A stretch of DNA of 48,176 bases from Chara braunii (GCA_003427395.1 BFEA01000156.1:1481219-1529394); one strand, 5' to 3'. Shown: positions 10,560 through 20,929, counted from the stretch's first letter. Translations and numbers: made by a program. Notes: a model not told the origin generated them from the sequence alone.

Positions 10560-10810
10560 CGTTGGATGCGAATACAACGTACATGGGGTACGTCGCATTC
10601 GAATGCAACATACCTACATTAATTATACAACGAGTTTTAGACTTTTAGTGCACAACTTTGCAGGAGCCGGTAATACCACCGTCCTTTTCTGAAATTTGGC
10701 TGGGAATTTCGCAAAGACCCTCAGGCAAAAGTTGTTTGTATTGAAATTTCGTACAGCATCGTTTTTTTTTTTTTTTGATTTTTTTGGATTTTTGAAGAAT
10801 TGAAATTCTA
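10560..10810. repeat. Diverged repeat, copy 1
   Basis: GAATACAACGTACAT at 10570-10584 and the 12-bp palindrome GCATTCGAATGC at 10595-10606 are followed by a block with AATTTxGxTGxGAATTT, GACCCTxAGGCAAAAGTTG and TTTGTATTG, then a T-run. The same modules occur at 11215-11395 with the palindromic part on the other side. Confidence 0.65.
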
Positions 10811-11214
10811 AAGATGTAAGAAAACCGGATTATCAGAAAATAGAATGTCCCTGCCATAAATGTATAAGCCATTTAAATGGCAGATAGATGTATCGATGGA
10901 CGGTTAGGGTGTTAGATTACTAGGTATAGGAATTGTGGTTATTGTTGCAAGCTGACAGCAGTTGATTTGTGCTGGTGTTAGGAGACACCAGGACCGGGGC
11001 CCCTTTTCGAACAGGTCGATTTTTGCTCTCTGCTGTGGTTGGGATGGCCGGCGAGCCTGGCTCATCCCTGTGGGCCACGGCGATTGATGTGAGGGACGCT
11101 AGGCCCGGTTCCCAGCTTGCAATGAAAACTCCCGATCTTTAAAAAAAAAAAAAAAATGGGAGGAATGTCACTGCCATGAAAAAAAAATATTTTTATTCTC
11201 GTTTATTTTTTTTC

Positions 11215-11400
11215 TCGAATTTGGTTGTGAATTTTGACATGACCCTGAGGCAAAAGTTGTTTGTATTGCCATGCTGTACGACTTTTTTTTTTCCGGAACT
11301 TCCTGAGTTTTTTGGAAAATCAAAATTTCCAAAAATTTGAATACAACGTACATACGTTGTACTCGAATGCAACGTACGTACGTTATATTCGATGGTACGT
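11215..11400. repeat. Diverged repeat, copy 2, with palindromes
   Basis: The block with GACCCTGAGGCAAAAGTTG and TTTGTATTG is followed by a T-run and then GAATACAACGTACAT. Two palindromes follow: ACAACGTA-CA-TACGTTGT (11343-11360) and the perfect AACGTACGTACGTT (11371-11384). Confidence 0.65.
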
Positions 11401-11499
11401 TCTACTTAAAAATCATCAGCGATTTTTTAGGAGTGGTTTCTCAGAGGTGAATTGAATAAGACAATAGCAGCAGCATGCAGATTGTCTGACGAAAAGGCG

Positions 11500-11701
11500 G
11501 GTTTAATATGATGTGACAGGTTTAATATGATGTGACAGGTCTCAACGGGGTGGTGCCGTGTGTGTGGCACAAAGTTGCTTTTCAGGATAAGTCTCAGTAG
11601 TTTTCCTCTCGTTCGACGTGCACTGAATGGATTGCTGTGGGGATTGAACAAGGTTCAGTTATTTTCCTCGAGTTCGACGTGCACTAGATGGATTGCTTGG
11701 C
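11500..11701. repeat. Short tandem duplications (20 bp and 61 bp)
   Basis: GGTTTAATATGATGTGACAG is repeated back to back at about 11500-11539. A second duplication, sharing GTTCGACGTGCACT and ATGGATTGCT, has a period of 61 bp at 11593-11640 and 11654-11701. Confidence 0.8.
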
Positions 11702-11869
11702 ATCATCGGATCTGCTCTGCACACCACTTTGGAGAGCTGTACTGCTGGGCCAAGTTGTCTTGTCACCGTGGGAGGGTCACGATCTCAGAACTTATGACGT
11801 CAGATGGTACTCACACGGGGATGAAATGGATGGCAGTAATGGAATGAATGAGGAGAGTCCTTGATCTGG

Positions 11870-12025
11870 ACCACGGGTTCGGAGAGCCGCTGCTGCTGTT
11901 CGATTGTAAGTTCTTTTGGACAAAGCCCGCCCTTTCTCATGGCTGTCGTTGGTGGCAATAGTGTTGATGTCTACAATCAAAGGAGTGGTGCGAAAGTGCA
12001 GAGGTGGGATTGGCCAAACGGGCTG
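11870..12025 (+). pseudogene. Partial duplicate of the VPS3-like gene (codons about 452-494)
   Basis: The DNA matches 4777-4900 of the VPS3-like gene on the same strand at about 88% by eye over 119 bp. Weaker similarity runs back to about 11870 (ACGGGT..., CTGCTGTT, CGATT). The frame still reads GQSPPFLMAV, then GGNSVDVYN, then GAKVQR. Of about 12 differences inside the aligned codons most change the amino acid (Leu to Trp twice, Arg to Gln), which fits loss of constraint. There is no homology on either side and no neighbouring VPS3 segments, so this is an isolated fragment. A substitution has created GTAAGT at the left of the block. Confidence 0.85.
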
Positions 12026-12433
12026 GCGGCAGGGGTGGGGGACTTCAAGGAACCCCACATGGCGCAACCATGTGGCTTGATCGTTTTGTTCATTTTCTCC
12101 TTTTCGTCGTTTTCTTGTTTTGTGTGCGTGTGAGAGATAGAAGGGGGAGCGGGGGCGAGGGGGAAGGGGAGGAGCAGGAAATGGTGGTTTTGTTTCTCTC
12201 TACTTCCTGACTCTGATTTGGGAAGGGAGCATAGGCAGGGCAACATCGTGAAGAAGTGGAGCCGGACATGATGGTGGGACATGATGATGGTGGATGACCA
12301 GGGATCGTAATGCAGTGGGGAGGGAGAGGGAGCCGTGGGGGAGGCGGTGTCGAGCGCATCGGCTCCCACCTTTTCGCAAAGTGCGGGAGGTCTCCCGGCC
12401 ATCCCTCTTTTTAGCCTACTTAGGCCCTGAATC

Positions 12434-12453
12434 GCGCGGCTGCTAAGCCGCGC
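12434..12453. repeat. Perfect GC-rich hairpin
   Basis: Arms GCGCGGCT and AGCCGCGC (8 bp, perfect) flank a 4-nt loop. A weaker outer pairing (AGCCTAC with GTAGGAT) surrounds it. Confidence 0.7.
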
Positions 12454-12636
12454 ATCATTATTTTAGGTAGGATAGGTCTAGCTTACCATTTCCACATCCG
12501 CACCGTCTAAACTGAAGTTCAAAAAAAGTTTCAGTCTCTTGGTCATAGGTCAGTCTGAATGAACTTTTGGCAAACATCAGTCTCATCAAGTCTTTCAATT
12601 CAACAAAAAAGTCGAACATTGTCCGACGTTTAAAAT

Positions 12637-12686
12637 CCCCGGCAAATGCCCTTGTCGGGGCTTGTCAGGGTATTTGCCCCGACGGC
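12637..12686. repeat. Inverted repeat with a motif shared with 45962-45990
   Basis: CCCCGGCAAATGCCCT pairs imperfectly with AGGGTATTTGCCCCG. The right part (CTTGTxAGGGTATT, then CGACG) recurs at 45970-45996. Confidence 0.6.
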
Positions 12687-12689
12687 GGA

Positions 12690-13015
12690 TCAAGGGAAAA
12701 GGAAGATGGGTGTGGCAGTTGGGGATTTGAGGTCAGGGCAAATGAGAAGTGCAGCCATTGTGGGAAGCTGGGATCAGGGGAAAGGAGGATGGGTGCACCA
12801 TTTGAGGGAAGGGTGGGGTAAAGGCTTGCCACGTGTCTCAGTTGTCTTTTTCGTTTTCTTTTTTGTATTTGTTTTTGTGTGTGAGCCTAGGGGGAGTCGG
12901 GGATGTGGGGGTTAAAGGCGCAAAATCGCGGCATGTAGCTACCCATGTGGCGCGATGTTTTTTTTTTGGTTTCCTTTCTTTGTTTGTTGTCTTTTGTTAA
13001 AGGCTCAAAATCCCG

Positions 13016-13018
<3 letters not shown>
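12690..13018. other. Unassigned DNA
   Basis: G-rich then T-rich sequence without a recognisable gene. The phrase AAAGGC(G/T)CAAAATC(G/C)CG occurs twice (about 12914 and 12999). Confidence 0.4.

Positions 13019-13019
<1 letters not shown>

Positions 13020-13106
<87 letters not shown>
13020..13106. repeat. (GA)n microsatellite
   Basis: A pure GA run of about 87 bp. ORFs crossing it encode Arg-Glu or Ser-Leu alternations and are artefacts. Confidence 0.98.
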
Positions 13107-13110
<4 letters not shown>

Positions 13111-13476
13111 ATCGGGCAGTTCCTGTCTTATTTGTTTTTGCGAGCGAAGCCGCAACAGGTCATCTAGTTGAGAATGATACGTGCAATTGCCAGTCATGAT
13201 TATGAATGATTATTGAATATTCTGATTTGTGAGGTTGGCAACAATTCTGGGCGATTCTCTTGAGACTCAGTATTTGCGTTTTTCTTTTGAAATATTTTTA
13301 TCCAATATTCTGATTTCCGAAAATTTCCGGAGTCCTTGATTGTCCATTTTGCTGGCATAGAACATCGAGGTGGGCTTGAATATCTGCTAAGCTTCTCTCT
13401 CTGTGTCGGTTACAATCGATTTAGGATCGAAGGTCAAACAAGAAAGAGCCATATCCATTTGCCTTATATGTCCATG

Positions 13477-13478
<2 letters not shown>

Positions 13479-13553
<75 letters not shown>
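13479..13553. repeat. (GA)n microsatellite
   Basis: A pure GA run of about 75 bp. Confidence 0.98.
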
Positions 13554-13554
<1 letters not shown>

Positions 13555-13881
13555 CTAAGTTTGGTGGTATGGTTTGTCGCCCTTTGGCAGATTGAAGTGC
13601 CCAAGGCAGTTGGAGGGACAGAGGTGGGTCTGGCAAGAGAGGCTATCAGCCTGAGGTGAGCAGATGATACTTGGTGCTTGGAATTCAGGATTGCAATGGT
13701 GCAAAGGTCTCCCAGACACAAAAGAGTAGTCGCTTCCATTGAGTGTGGCTTGCACCTGTTGTTCGTAGAGGGGGGTGTGGGAAAGGTGTGTTGCAAGGAA
13801 AATGAGCAATAGCAAAATGACAGAATTCCTGATTGCGAAATCACATTGAAACCCAGATAGTCAAAAGCTGTTCAGAAAGCG

Positions 13882-13944
13882 AAATTCACTGATATCACAC
13901 CGAAGGAGAACCAAATTCACTGATATCACACCGAAGGAGAACCA
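13882..13944. repeat. 31-bp tandem duplicate
   Basis: A unit beginning AAATTCACTGATATCACACC starts at 13882 and 13913. The copies are identical. Confidence 0.9.
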
Positions 13945-14180
13945 AAGCAGCGATCTCAATTGTCAATGAAAGCATACACTCGCCACCACCAACAATGCCT
14001 TTGAATGCTCTGCCTCCTACTTGGCGCTCAACGCTCAGACTACAATCACACAGCTACTAAACTAGCCTATCCTAGTGACGAAGCAGCCAGTTGATGCCAG
14101 CAGCAGCAACCCAAGTACATGCGGATGTCGACCTTGTAGACTTCCGCGAAGACCAGGTACGTACTCTCACATCATATCCC

Positions 14181-14183
<3 letters not shown>

Positions 14184-14260
<77 letters not shown>

Positions 14261-14261
14261 N

Positions 14262-14348
<87 letters not shown>
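14184..14348. repeat. (CT)n microsatellite with one N
   Basis: About 165 bp of CT with an undetermined base at 14261. The single N may mark a collapsed or unresolved repeat length. Confidence 0.97.
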
Positions 14349-14352
<4 letters not shown>

Positions 14353-16290
14353 TTGTCTTCTATGGCGCTGCCTCTCTGCAGCGCCCTACTCCTCCAGCCG
14401 CCCTCGCGCATCCAAGCACCTGCGTTAGCGCACAACCAGCAGCCGCGAGTGCTTGCTCCAGCAGCGCTGCTGCACGCACTACCAAGTGCCTGACTGCTTC
14501 TCTCTCGGCCTGGTGCAAGGAATGAGCCCTCACGGGGCCCTTATCAGACATACATGTGTTCTGAGCCACGGCCCTTAGCAAGCCTGTGCCCGCCCTAAGT
14601 GAAGCCAGGCCTGAATATCCACGTGAGGCCTGTTTTCGACATTTTTCCATATGTGGGGATTCAGACAGTTGCAGCACGCCAGTTGGTGACAGAGCAACAT
14701 GAGCCTCCAGGCTCTTTCCAGAAGCAAGGGCTGCGCTGTACAGTGGAGCCCAGGGCTCAGGTGGTTGAGCCCTGGGCACACGCTGTGTGAGGCTGACACA
14801 TGGCGGACTGGCCCCGAGCCAATGAGAGAGCAGCATTGCCGTCACACATGAGTCAAGAGCCAATGGGAATGCTGCGAACACTTGGAAGCTGCGTGGCTGC
14901 CCAAACGTGCCTAACTGCACGGGGCCCAGGCCAGTATCAGAAACTGGGCCTGGGCGCAGACACTTGGGGCCAGAGGCAAGCTACTGGGCCCTCACCCACA
15001 CCTGGCCAGGCCAGCCAGGCGCGGGCACACTTAAAGGAAAGTGTCTGCCCCAGCACTGGGGTATTCTGGCCTGTGTAGGCATTTCGGCCACGCTGCTGCA
15101 TTGCACTGCGAAGCTGCGCTATGTGGGCAGGCTGGAGCACGTGCAGGCGCTAAGAGGTGAGGGCACTGCGGCGGCAGTGGGCACACGACAGCCATAGCCG
15201 GCCCGAGCATGCGGGTGCGCAGAGGTGGTGATGGTGGTCTTCGGGTAGCAGGCGCATGAAGAAGAGGGGAGGCGAGGTGTTGAATGGAGGAGAGAGAGCA
15301 AGTACCTGGTGTATGCTGGCAGTCGGCATTGGAGATGACGTCAACGTACATTGGTCTTCAACGGCGATGTGATCTGGCTGCAAGAATGTAGACAGGCTAG
15401 ATAGGCTGAGTAGAGTAGGCTGGGCGCCACGCCCCACACAGTAGGAGAGACAGTGGATGCTATGTTGGTGTGACCATAGTGTGGGGACATTGGCATCAGA
15501 GTTCATTGTATTGCTCTTATTGGAATGGTATCTTGGTGCATTGTGCTCTCTTCTTGGTATTCGACTGTCTGAGCGTCTTTGTGATTTTGCAACTTGGTTT
15601 CTGTCTATCGCTCCCGCTCATAATCCTTGCACTGGCTCTTTCCTAAATGGAAAGCAGCCAGGCTCTCGTGGCTTGGACTGGGCAGGGCGTGTGTGCCCTC
15701 TAGCTTGACGTTGGGCCAAAGTGTCTGCGCCCTGGCCCATTCACAGTGGCCTGGGACCGAATCGGTTAGGCATGCCCAATCACCCTGGTGCAAACGTGTG
15801 GTGTTCTCTGTTTTCTCCACTTTGCTGGAAGAGCCTAGAAAGCTCGCAAATATTTCTGATTCTCACGAGTAAGGCGGATGTAACCAACTGGCGCGTGGCA
15901 ACTGCCTGGCGCCCACCAAAGCTTTGCAAAAATTGACAAACTCAGGCCTCATTGGAATTAGGGGGGGCACGTGCTTGCTGTAGAGTCTGATAGACACAGG
16001 CGATGAAATTTGTGAATTACCTGAGGCAGGCCAGGTTGATGGTGATTTCTCAAGGCCGTCGCCCTCTTCAAGAAAAAAAGAAAGAGAAGGAGAAAGAAGA
16101 TAAAAAAGGGAGAGAGAAGGGAGAAAAAATATATGTTTTTGACTTTTGTTTAGTGGGGCACATCCCTGTCTGGATATCTGGACCACAGCTTCTTCGTCTC
16201 TATTCGTAAAAGGGTGACAGTCCTGGGATATAATTGTTTAACTGACCAGCCACAGGTAATTCAGAGTAGTGTTATTGGGAAAATTGAAAA
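14349..16290. other. Unassigned, partly GC-rich DNA
   Basis: 14520-15200 is GC-rich, with many GGGCC/GGCCC words and two GAGCCAATG words (about 14816 and 14860). One strong hairpin is listed separately. ORFs of up to 186 codons on the minus strand show no domains and overlap ORFs on the other strand. No gene is called. Confidence 0.4.
14924..14955. repeat. 9-bp hairpin
   Basis: GCCCAGGCC and GGCCTGGGC are perfectly complementary around a 14-nt loop. Confidence 0.7.
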
Positions 16291-16294
16291 TTCA

Positions 16295-17043
16295 AAATTG
16301 CATATGTACCCCACTTAAAGATGGGAATACCCGATATACCCAGTCCCGGCGCCCAACTTGCATCTATACCAGGACCTTGTTCGACTTTGCATAGTACCCG
16401 ACTTTTCCACTCTGCGAAATTGTAGGCATACCCAGTCCCTCAGGCCCTCGTTTCCCCCCCAGGACAACAAATTATGCCCATGCCCAGAAACGGGCTGGCA
16501 AAATTGCGGGTGAACCGACACCCAGGGGTGGGCCTTGGATGCCGAACCACTAAATTATGCTCATGCCCACCATGTGGACCGTTGTGGCCCAGCGGCCGGA
16601 GGGTATGAGCATAATTTCAGCCATCCAGTAGTAGGGTATATGAATAATTTGGGCGGCCCACGACAGTCCTGGGCATGTTATTGGATCTGTACCTCTGGGC
16701 CTCAGCCCTCCTCCGTGCAAGCATTGGCTCGAACCGACGACCTCAGCCTCAAGAGTCAAGTATGGTAACCACTACAGCCAGGAGACGGTGTTCAAAAGCG
16801 GAACCATACCGGCCGTGATATCCGCCCCGCCCCTGCCTGTAATTTTGCTTGGGTATGTCCATAATTTGTGCATTCCGGTAGTTGGTTATAACTGCAATTT
16901 TGCGGTACCAACCTACGCCCACCTCAGTCCTGGGCACGCAAATAATTTCCACTGACCGTTTTCTGGGTATAGGTGCAAGTTGCCACTGGGACGGGGGTTA
17001 TAGCGAGTATTCCCATCTTTAAGTGGGGTGCAGATGCAAATTT
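16295..17043. mobile_element. Non-autonomous element with ~75-bp terminal inverted repeats
   Basis: The left end (16295-16372) and the reverse complement of the right end (16966-17043) align along about 75 bp. They include a perfect 20-bp core, CCCCACTTAAAGATGGGAAT, and then CAACTTGCAyCTATACC. Inside, ATACCCAG/CATGCCCAG-type words recur in both orientations, and AAATTATGCTCATGCCC near 16550 faces GGGTATGAGCATAATTT near 16605. There is no transposase ORF. No clear target-site duplication was found, because the ends lie in an AAATT-rich context. The superfamily cannot be named. Confidence 0.8.
16722..16786 (-). repeat. tRNA-like sequence inside the TIR element
   Basis: The minus strand reads TGGCTGTAGTGGTTA, matching a Pol III A box, then about 35 nt later GTCGGTTCGAGCC, matching a B box. 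The acceptor and anticodon stems do not fold well, so this is a tRNA-derived relic or internal promoter rather than a working tRNA gene. Confidence 0.55.
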
Positions 17044-17067
17044 ACCTCTTTTATTTCATTCATCTCA

Positions 17068-17138
17068 TGCCATCTGGATTCGAACTCGGGTCTGTATTTC
17101 GATGGTTCAAGGGTGTACCAACTGAGCTAGGCCCGCTG
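17068..17138 (-). repeat. tRNA-like sequence (degenerate tRNA or SINE head)
   Basis: The minus strand begins GCGGGCCTAGCTCAGTTGG (acceptor-like stem plus A box) and has GAGTTCGAATCC (B box) about 45 nt on. The 3' acceptor strand (GATGGC) pairs poorly, and the anticodon arm is not convincing. It lies 25 bp outside the right end of the TIR element. Confidence 0.6.
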
Positions 17139-17139
17139 G

Positions 17140-17489
17140 TACGTATATGGCAATATGCTCTTCATAATCATAGCAGTGATTGTCGTTGCTGTGGTCATTG
17201 TACCATGTCTTCTTCATTCTAGTTTTTTGAACTTTTTTGTTTTGCTTCATTGAAGTTCATTCTTTGTTTGTTGCCGTGTCTTCGGACACATGGATTTTGG
17301 TAGCAAGTTACTTATTAGACTATACTAGTAGCATAAACATTTGCTGCGCTGATTTTTTTGTGACGTTCTCGCACTTGCCAATGCGCATGATTGGCTTGTG
17401 GACAGAAGTGGCGATCCTTTCTTTGTGTTGAACGGCGGCTTCATCAACAAGTGCCATCTGTGAAAGAAGCTCTACGAACTCCACCTGCA
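17140..17489. other. Unassigned DNA
   Basis: T-rich sequence with short ORFs only. Nothing was recognised. Confidence 0.4.
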
Positions 17490-17565
17490 TTTGGCACAGC
17501 TTTCAGTCCCGACTCCCGATGCAGCGATAAGGACCGGGCGTTTTATTCGGGTGAAGACGGTAGCC
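17490..17565. repeat. Block similar to 3205-3265
   Basis: Shared order: CTTTCAGTC, then GATGCAGyGAyAA, then TTxTTCGGGTGAAGACG. In one plus frame both blocks read similarly: SRCSD(K/N)D, then F(Y/F)SGED. The family is unknown. Confidence 0.5.
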
Positions 17566-17844
17566 AATAAGGTAAGGGACAATGATTTTCTGGAATCCTT
17601 CGTGGGAGTGTGCACTTTTGTTCTTTGAAATCTGCAAAGCTAAAGGCCTCAAATGACTCACCAAATGTGCAACGTGGAGATCTTGTTCTTCCAGTAGAAC
17701 GCTAGAAGATACACACCCTGCATAGTTTCTCTCTTTCACATGTTGTGAGTGGTGCGGTGAGACCCGCTACATGGATAGTCTGTATCGTTTTTGGAGTTTT
17801 CTCTCTCTCTCATCCACATTTTTTTGGCCGAGGAGGGGAGGAAG

Positions 17845-18000
17845 GAATAGGGTGGGAACCTGGATTGCACGCTGGACTACATTCACTGCGTTTTACAACG
17901 AACGGTAGCCATGAACACAGTCTGTTTTGTCTTGCATCTCCACAACCCTTCTCTTTGCGACCGTAGGAACCTGGATTGCCCGCTGGACTAGATTCGATGC
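17845..18000. repeat. Two-copy repeat, ~35 bp
   Basis: GAACCTGGATTGCxCGCTGG occurs at about 17857 and 17968, followed by ACTAxATTC in both copies. Confidence 0.7.
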
Positions 18001-18002
18001 AT

Positions 18003-18476
18003 CAATAGGGCCCATTGGCATGTGCACATGAGGCCTGTTCGCAGGGACGGATTTCTTGGTTAAGTACGGTGAACTTCTCCGCATATAATATGTCGGTAGC
18101 ACGCAGCAGCTTGCCACTGTGAAGGGTACAACCACGGAGGGAAGACGGGGAGAAGGAAGTGGGGTTGCACAAGCCCAGCGTGCGCTGGGGAGAAAAATAG
18201 ACCGACGGACGGAACGACGCAAGGATGGATGCATGGACGGATGGGCGGTTGGCATTCCCAATACCATAATTCACCTTCCTTCCGCAGCTACGGCGTTGCT
18301 GCACTACTGACCAAGTCTGTTCAATGGGGAGCGTATTTTGCCCTTGCGTGTGGAAAACATACACCTGCTGTAGTTTTTGTGTTTTTTTACATTTGGTGCA
18401 CGGTGTAGCGACGCCCACAGACGCACATGCATGGGGTATGTTCAGTCTTGCACATTTCCTCACTTCTCTGTCTGCG
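18003..18476. other. Unassigned DNA
   Basis: Short overlapping ORFs occur on both strands (up to 153 codons on the minus strand), with no domains recognised. Confidence 0.4.
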
Positions 18477-18479
18477 TTA

Positions 18480-18600
18480 TTCTTTTTCCCCTTTTTCTCT
18501 CTTAATGTTGCGTTTGTCTATGTAGTCCACTTCTTTGTCTCCGTCATCCTTTTTTCCTTTTTCTCTCTTAATTTCGCGTTTGCCTATGTAGTCCATGTGC
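18480..18600. repeat. Two-copy repeat, ~50 bp
   Basis: TTTTTCTCTCTTAATxTxGC followed by GTTTGyCTATGTAGTCCA occurs at about 18485-18530 and 18555-18597. A mixed T-tract follows at 18657-18680. Confidence 0.75.
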
Positions 18601-18948
18601 CGGCAGCACTGGATGACTTGAGAATGAATGGGCGATGAATTCAAAAGTGATTCCTTCTTTTTTTTTTTCTTTTTTTTTTTAAGTCTTATAGTACGTATAC
18701 TAATCTGTGTTCGTACATACAGAAGAGTGTATGACCTACAGAACAGACCCTGTTCAAGTACAGTGATTCCAAATAACAAGCAAACACCTTTTCTGAAGGG
18801 TGTAGCCAGGGCCTTTCGTTTTGCATTTGATTACATCATGATTCGTACCCATGGCCTGTTTATTAGCAGGCGGACGTGCGTTGCATTACGCCTCTCGGGT
18901 ACACTCCCACCTAACAGACTCTAACGGGAGACTAACGTGAACAAAACT

Positions 18949-19075
18949 GAGGAGGATTGTGACCCGTCGTAACCTTTTGCAAATTTGCCCTTTTTAGCAC
19001 TAGCAATCGTTACCCTTCGGAGGATTGTGACCCGTCGTAACTTCTTGCAAATTTGCCCTTTTTTCCTTTTTTGCT
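18949..19075. repeat. 70-bp tandem duplicate
   Basis: GGATTGTGACCCGTCGTAAC followed by TTGCAAATTTGCCCTTTTT occurs twice with a period of about 70 bp. Confidence 0.85.
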
Positions 19076-19600
19076 GATTTAGCTTTTCTTTTTGGACTTT
19101 CTCAATTTTGCAAGGACACCTTGAACTGACATGGGAAATTCCTGTTTTGCCCTGCATTTCAACGCCTTCCCCAAAATCACCGGCCATGCCCCTACTCCCT
19201 CCCGTCTGCGTAACTCCGCAAGGGTACTGAGCGCTGCACGGGGTGTGTAGTTGTCCATCACAAGCACTCCACATGCCAACCAATCGCTGGTCGCCAGAAA
19301 ACTGTTTTCTTTCGGCTGGCCAGAGAGAGTCGTGACCAACGCCCAGAGAATATGTCGACGGGGGCGCAGGGCCATCAAGTGATGGGAGAGCAAAGGCATT
19401 GTAAGCAGACGGGATGGGAAATTCATTGACTTGCGGATGCGGTCCCGGGCAGAAGGTATTCAGTAGAATGGACGAAGTCCAAGCAGCCAGGCGGGAGTAA
19501 CGGGATCATTAACAGGAGAATCTATAGGAAGTGCTTGTGCAAACTGAAATGCGAATTCATCTCCATGCATTGATTCAACATTCACTCGGGGACTAAATCA
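19076..19600. other. Unassigned DNA
   Basis: No gene was recognised. Minus-strand ORFs of 115-120 codons show no domain. Confidence 0.4.
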
Positions 19601-19609
19601 AGAAAGAAG

Positions 19610-19700
19610 AGGAGAAGCGGGAAAGAGCGGGAAGAGCAGGAAGAGCGGGAAGAGCGGGAAGAGCGGGAAGAGCGCGAAGAGCGCGAAGAGCGGGAAGAGA
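19610..19700. repeat. 9-bp minisatellite (GCGGGAAGA)
   Basis: About nine copies of a 9-bp unit. One plus frame, open from about 19575 to 19820, would encode (Glu-Glu-Arg)n, but it has no ATG and a stop on both sides. The minus strand gives Ser-Arg repeats. Confidence 0.85.
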
Positions 19701-19859
19701 GAGGAGCGCAAGTACAGGAAAGCAAAGTATGGATGGGAGCTGTGAAGGGAAAGCACAAAACACGGCCACAATCGGTGGAATGTGGGAAGGCCGAGAAGAA
19801 GATGGTATATGCCATATGAAGAGTTGAAGAGAAGCTTGTGATGCATCGCAAGCTTCTAG

Positions 19860-20235
19860 TGAGTGTGCATGGCGCGGTGGACTAGCTTGTGACAGTTCAA
19901 GAAGGGAGGGGGGCGAGCGCGCAATTTCAAAGGAGAGATTTGCACCAAGAATTCAAATTGCCAATCTATGCTGCAGGGCTTTGATTACACGGAACTCCAC
20001 CGTGGATTGCACATTCGAGACTTGTTGGACTGTCTTCGCTGCAGTTTTTCAGCGCTTTGATTGCTTGTACTTCGTGAGTGAGCGATGCCAGTCGCAGTCA
20101 GTGTGATAAGCTACTAAGCCATGCTGCAGCACACATGATTTATCAGGACAACAATACAAAGATGTTGCTACGCTGAACAAGATTGAAATTGAAACCGAAG
20201 TACAATCCCCCCGAAAACGTGCAGCCGGGGAAAAA
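19860..20235. other. Unassigned DNA
   Basis: Nothing was recognised. A minus-strand ORF extends into it from the repeat at 20238-20580. Confidence 0.4.
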
Positions 20236-20237
20236 GG

Positions 20238-20580
20238 GGTGTGCAGGCATCTGTGCTCCACGAGCGAACTGGTCCGCATTTTTGAGGCGTGAAAGAAGGA
20301 TTGAGAGTCATCGTAAAATCGAACGGACTCGTCCGCGTTTTTGTGGCAAAGACGACATCGAGAGTAGTGTGGGCACCGGGCAAAGACGGCATCGAGAGTA
20401 GTGTGGGCACCGGGCAAAGACGGCATAGAGAGTAGTGTGGGCACAAGGCATCTGTGCTCTACAAGTGGACGGGTCCCCTTTTTTGAGGTGTGAAAGAAGG
20501 ATCGAGAGTCATCGTAAATCGACGGGACTAGTCCACATTTTTGTGGCATGAATGAGGACGTCAAGAGTAGCATGGGCACC
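20238..20580. repeat. ~200-bp duplicate with a nested 34-bp triplicate
   Basis: A block with GGCATCTGTGCTC, TTTTTGAGGxGTGAAAGAAG and GAGAGTCATCGTAAA occurs at about 20248-20350 and 20448-20550. Between them a 34-bp unit, GGGCAAAGACGGCATCGAGA and the following 14 bp, is repeated three times. A minus-strand ORF of 176 codons is open across this only because the repeats are. Confidence 0.85.
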
Positions 20581-20854
20581 TATGAGGACGTCGTTAATAT
20601 TCGTGAGATTACAGAAGTACTATCTGCTGTTGTCTGCGAGGACATCACCTACTGTGAGAAGTCCACAGAGAAAAAAAAAATGCGGCAAAGATGGGTGGCA
20701 GCTACACTCTGCTGGCGAGTGCACTAAGTTTTTCGAACACCTGACCTTCAGTTCGACAACGGACTGCAGCGTCATCTTCTGAAGAGTGTAATTTTTAGTT
20801 GGACCTGCATTCAGTTTCCGTGGGGCTGCTTCAGTCGTAGTGGAGACCGGGAAT

Positions 20855-20855
<1 letters not shown>
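20581..20855. other. Unassigned DNA
   Basis: Less than 300 bp with no recognisable feature. Confidence 0.4.

Positions 20856-20929
<74 letters not shown>
20856..20929. repeat. (GA)n microsatellite
   Basis: A GA run of about 74 bp, 23 bp before the assembly gap. Confidence 0.98.

Noticed and set aside
12945-14525. Several ORFs with long Arg-Glu or Ser-Leu alternations
   Set aside because: They are translations of (GA)n/(CT)n microsatellites and, at 14261, cross an N. There is no coding evidence outside the repeats.
20049-20579. 176-codon minus-strand ORF with internal peptide repeats
   Set aside because: The repeats are DNA-level (34-bp and ~200-bp units) and keep several frames open; no domain or homologue was recognised.
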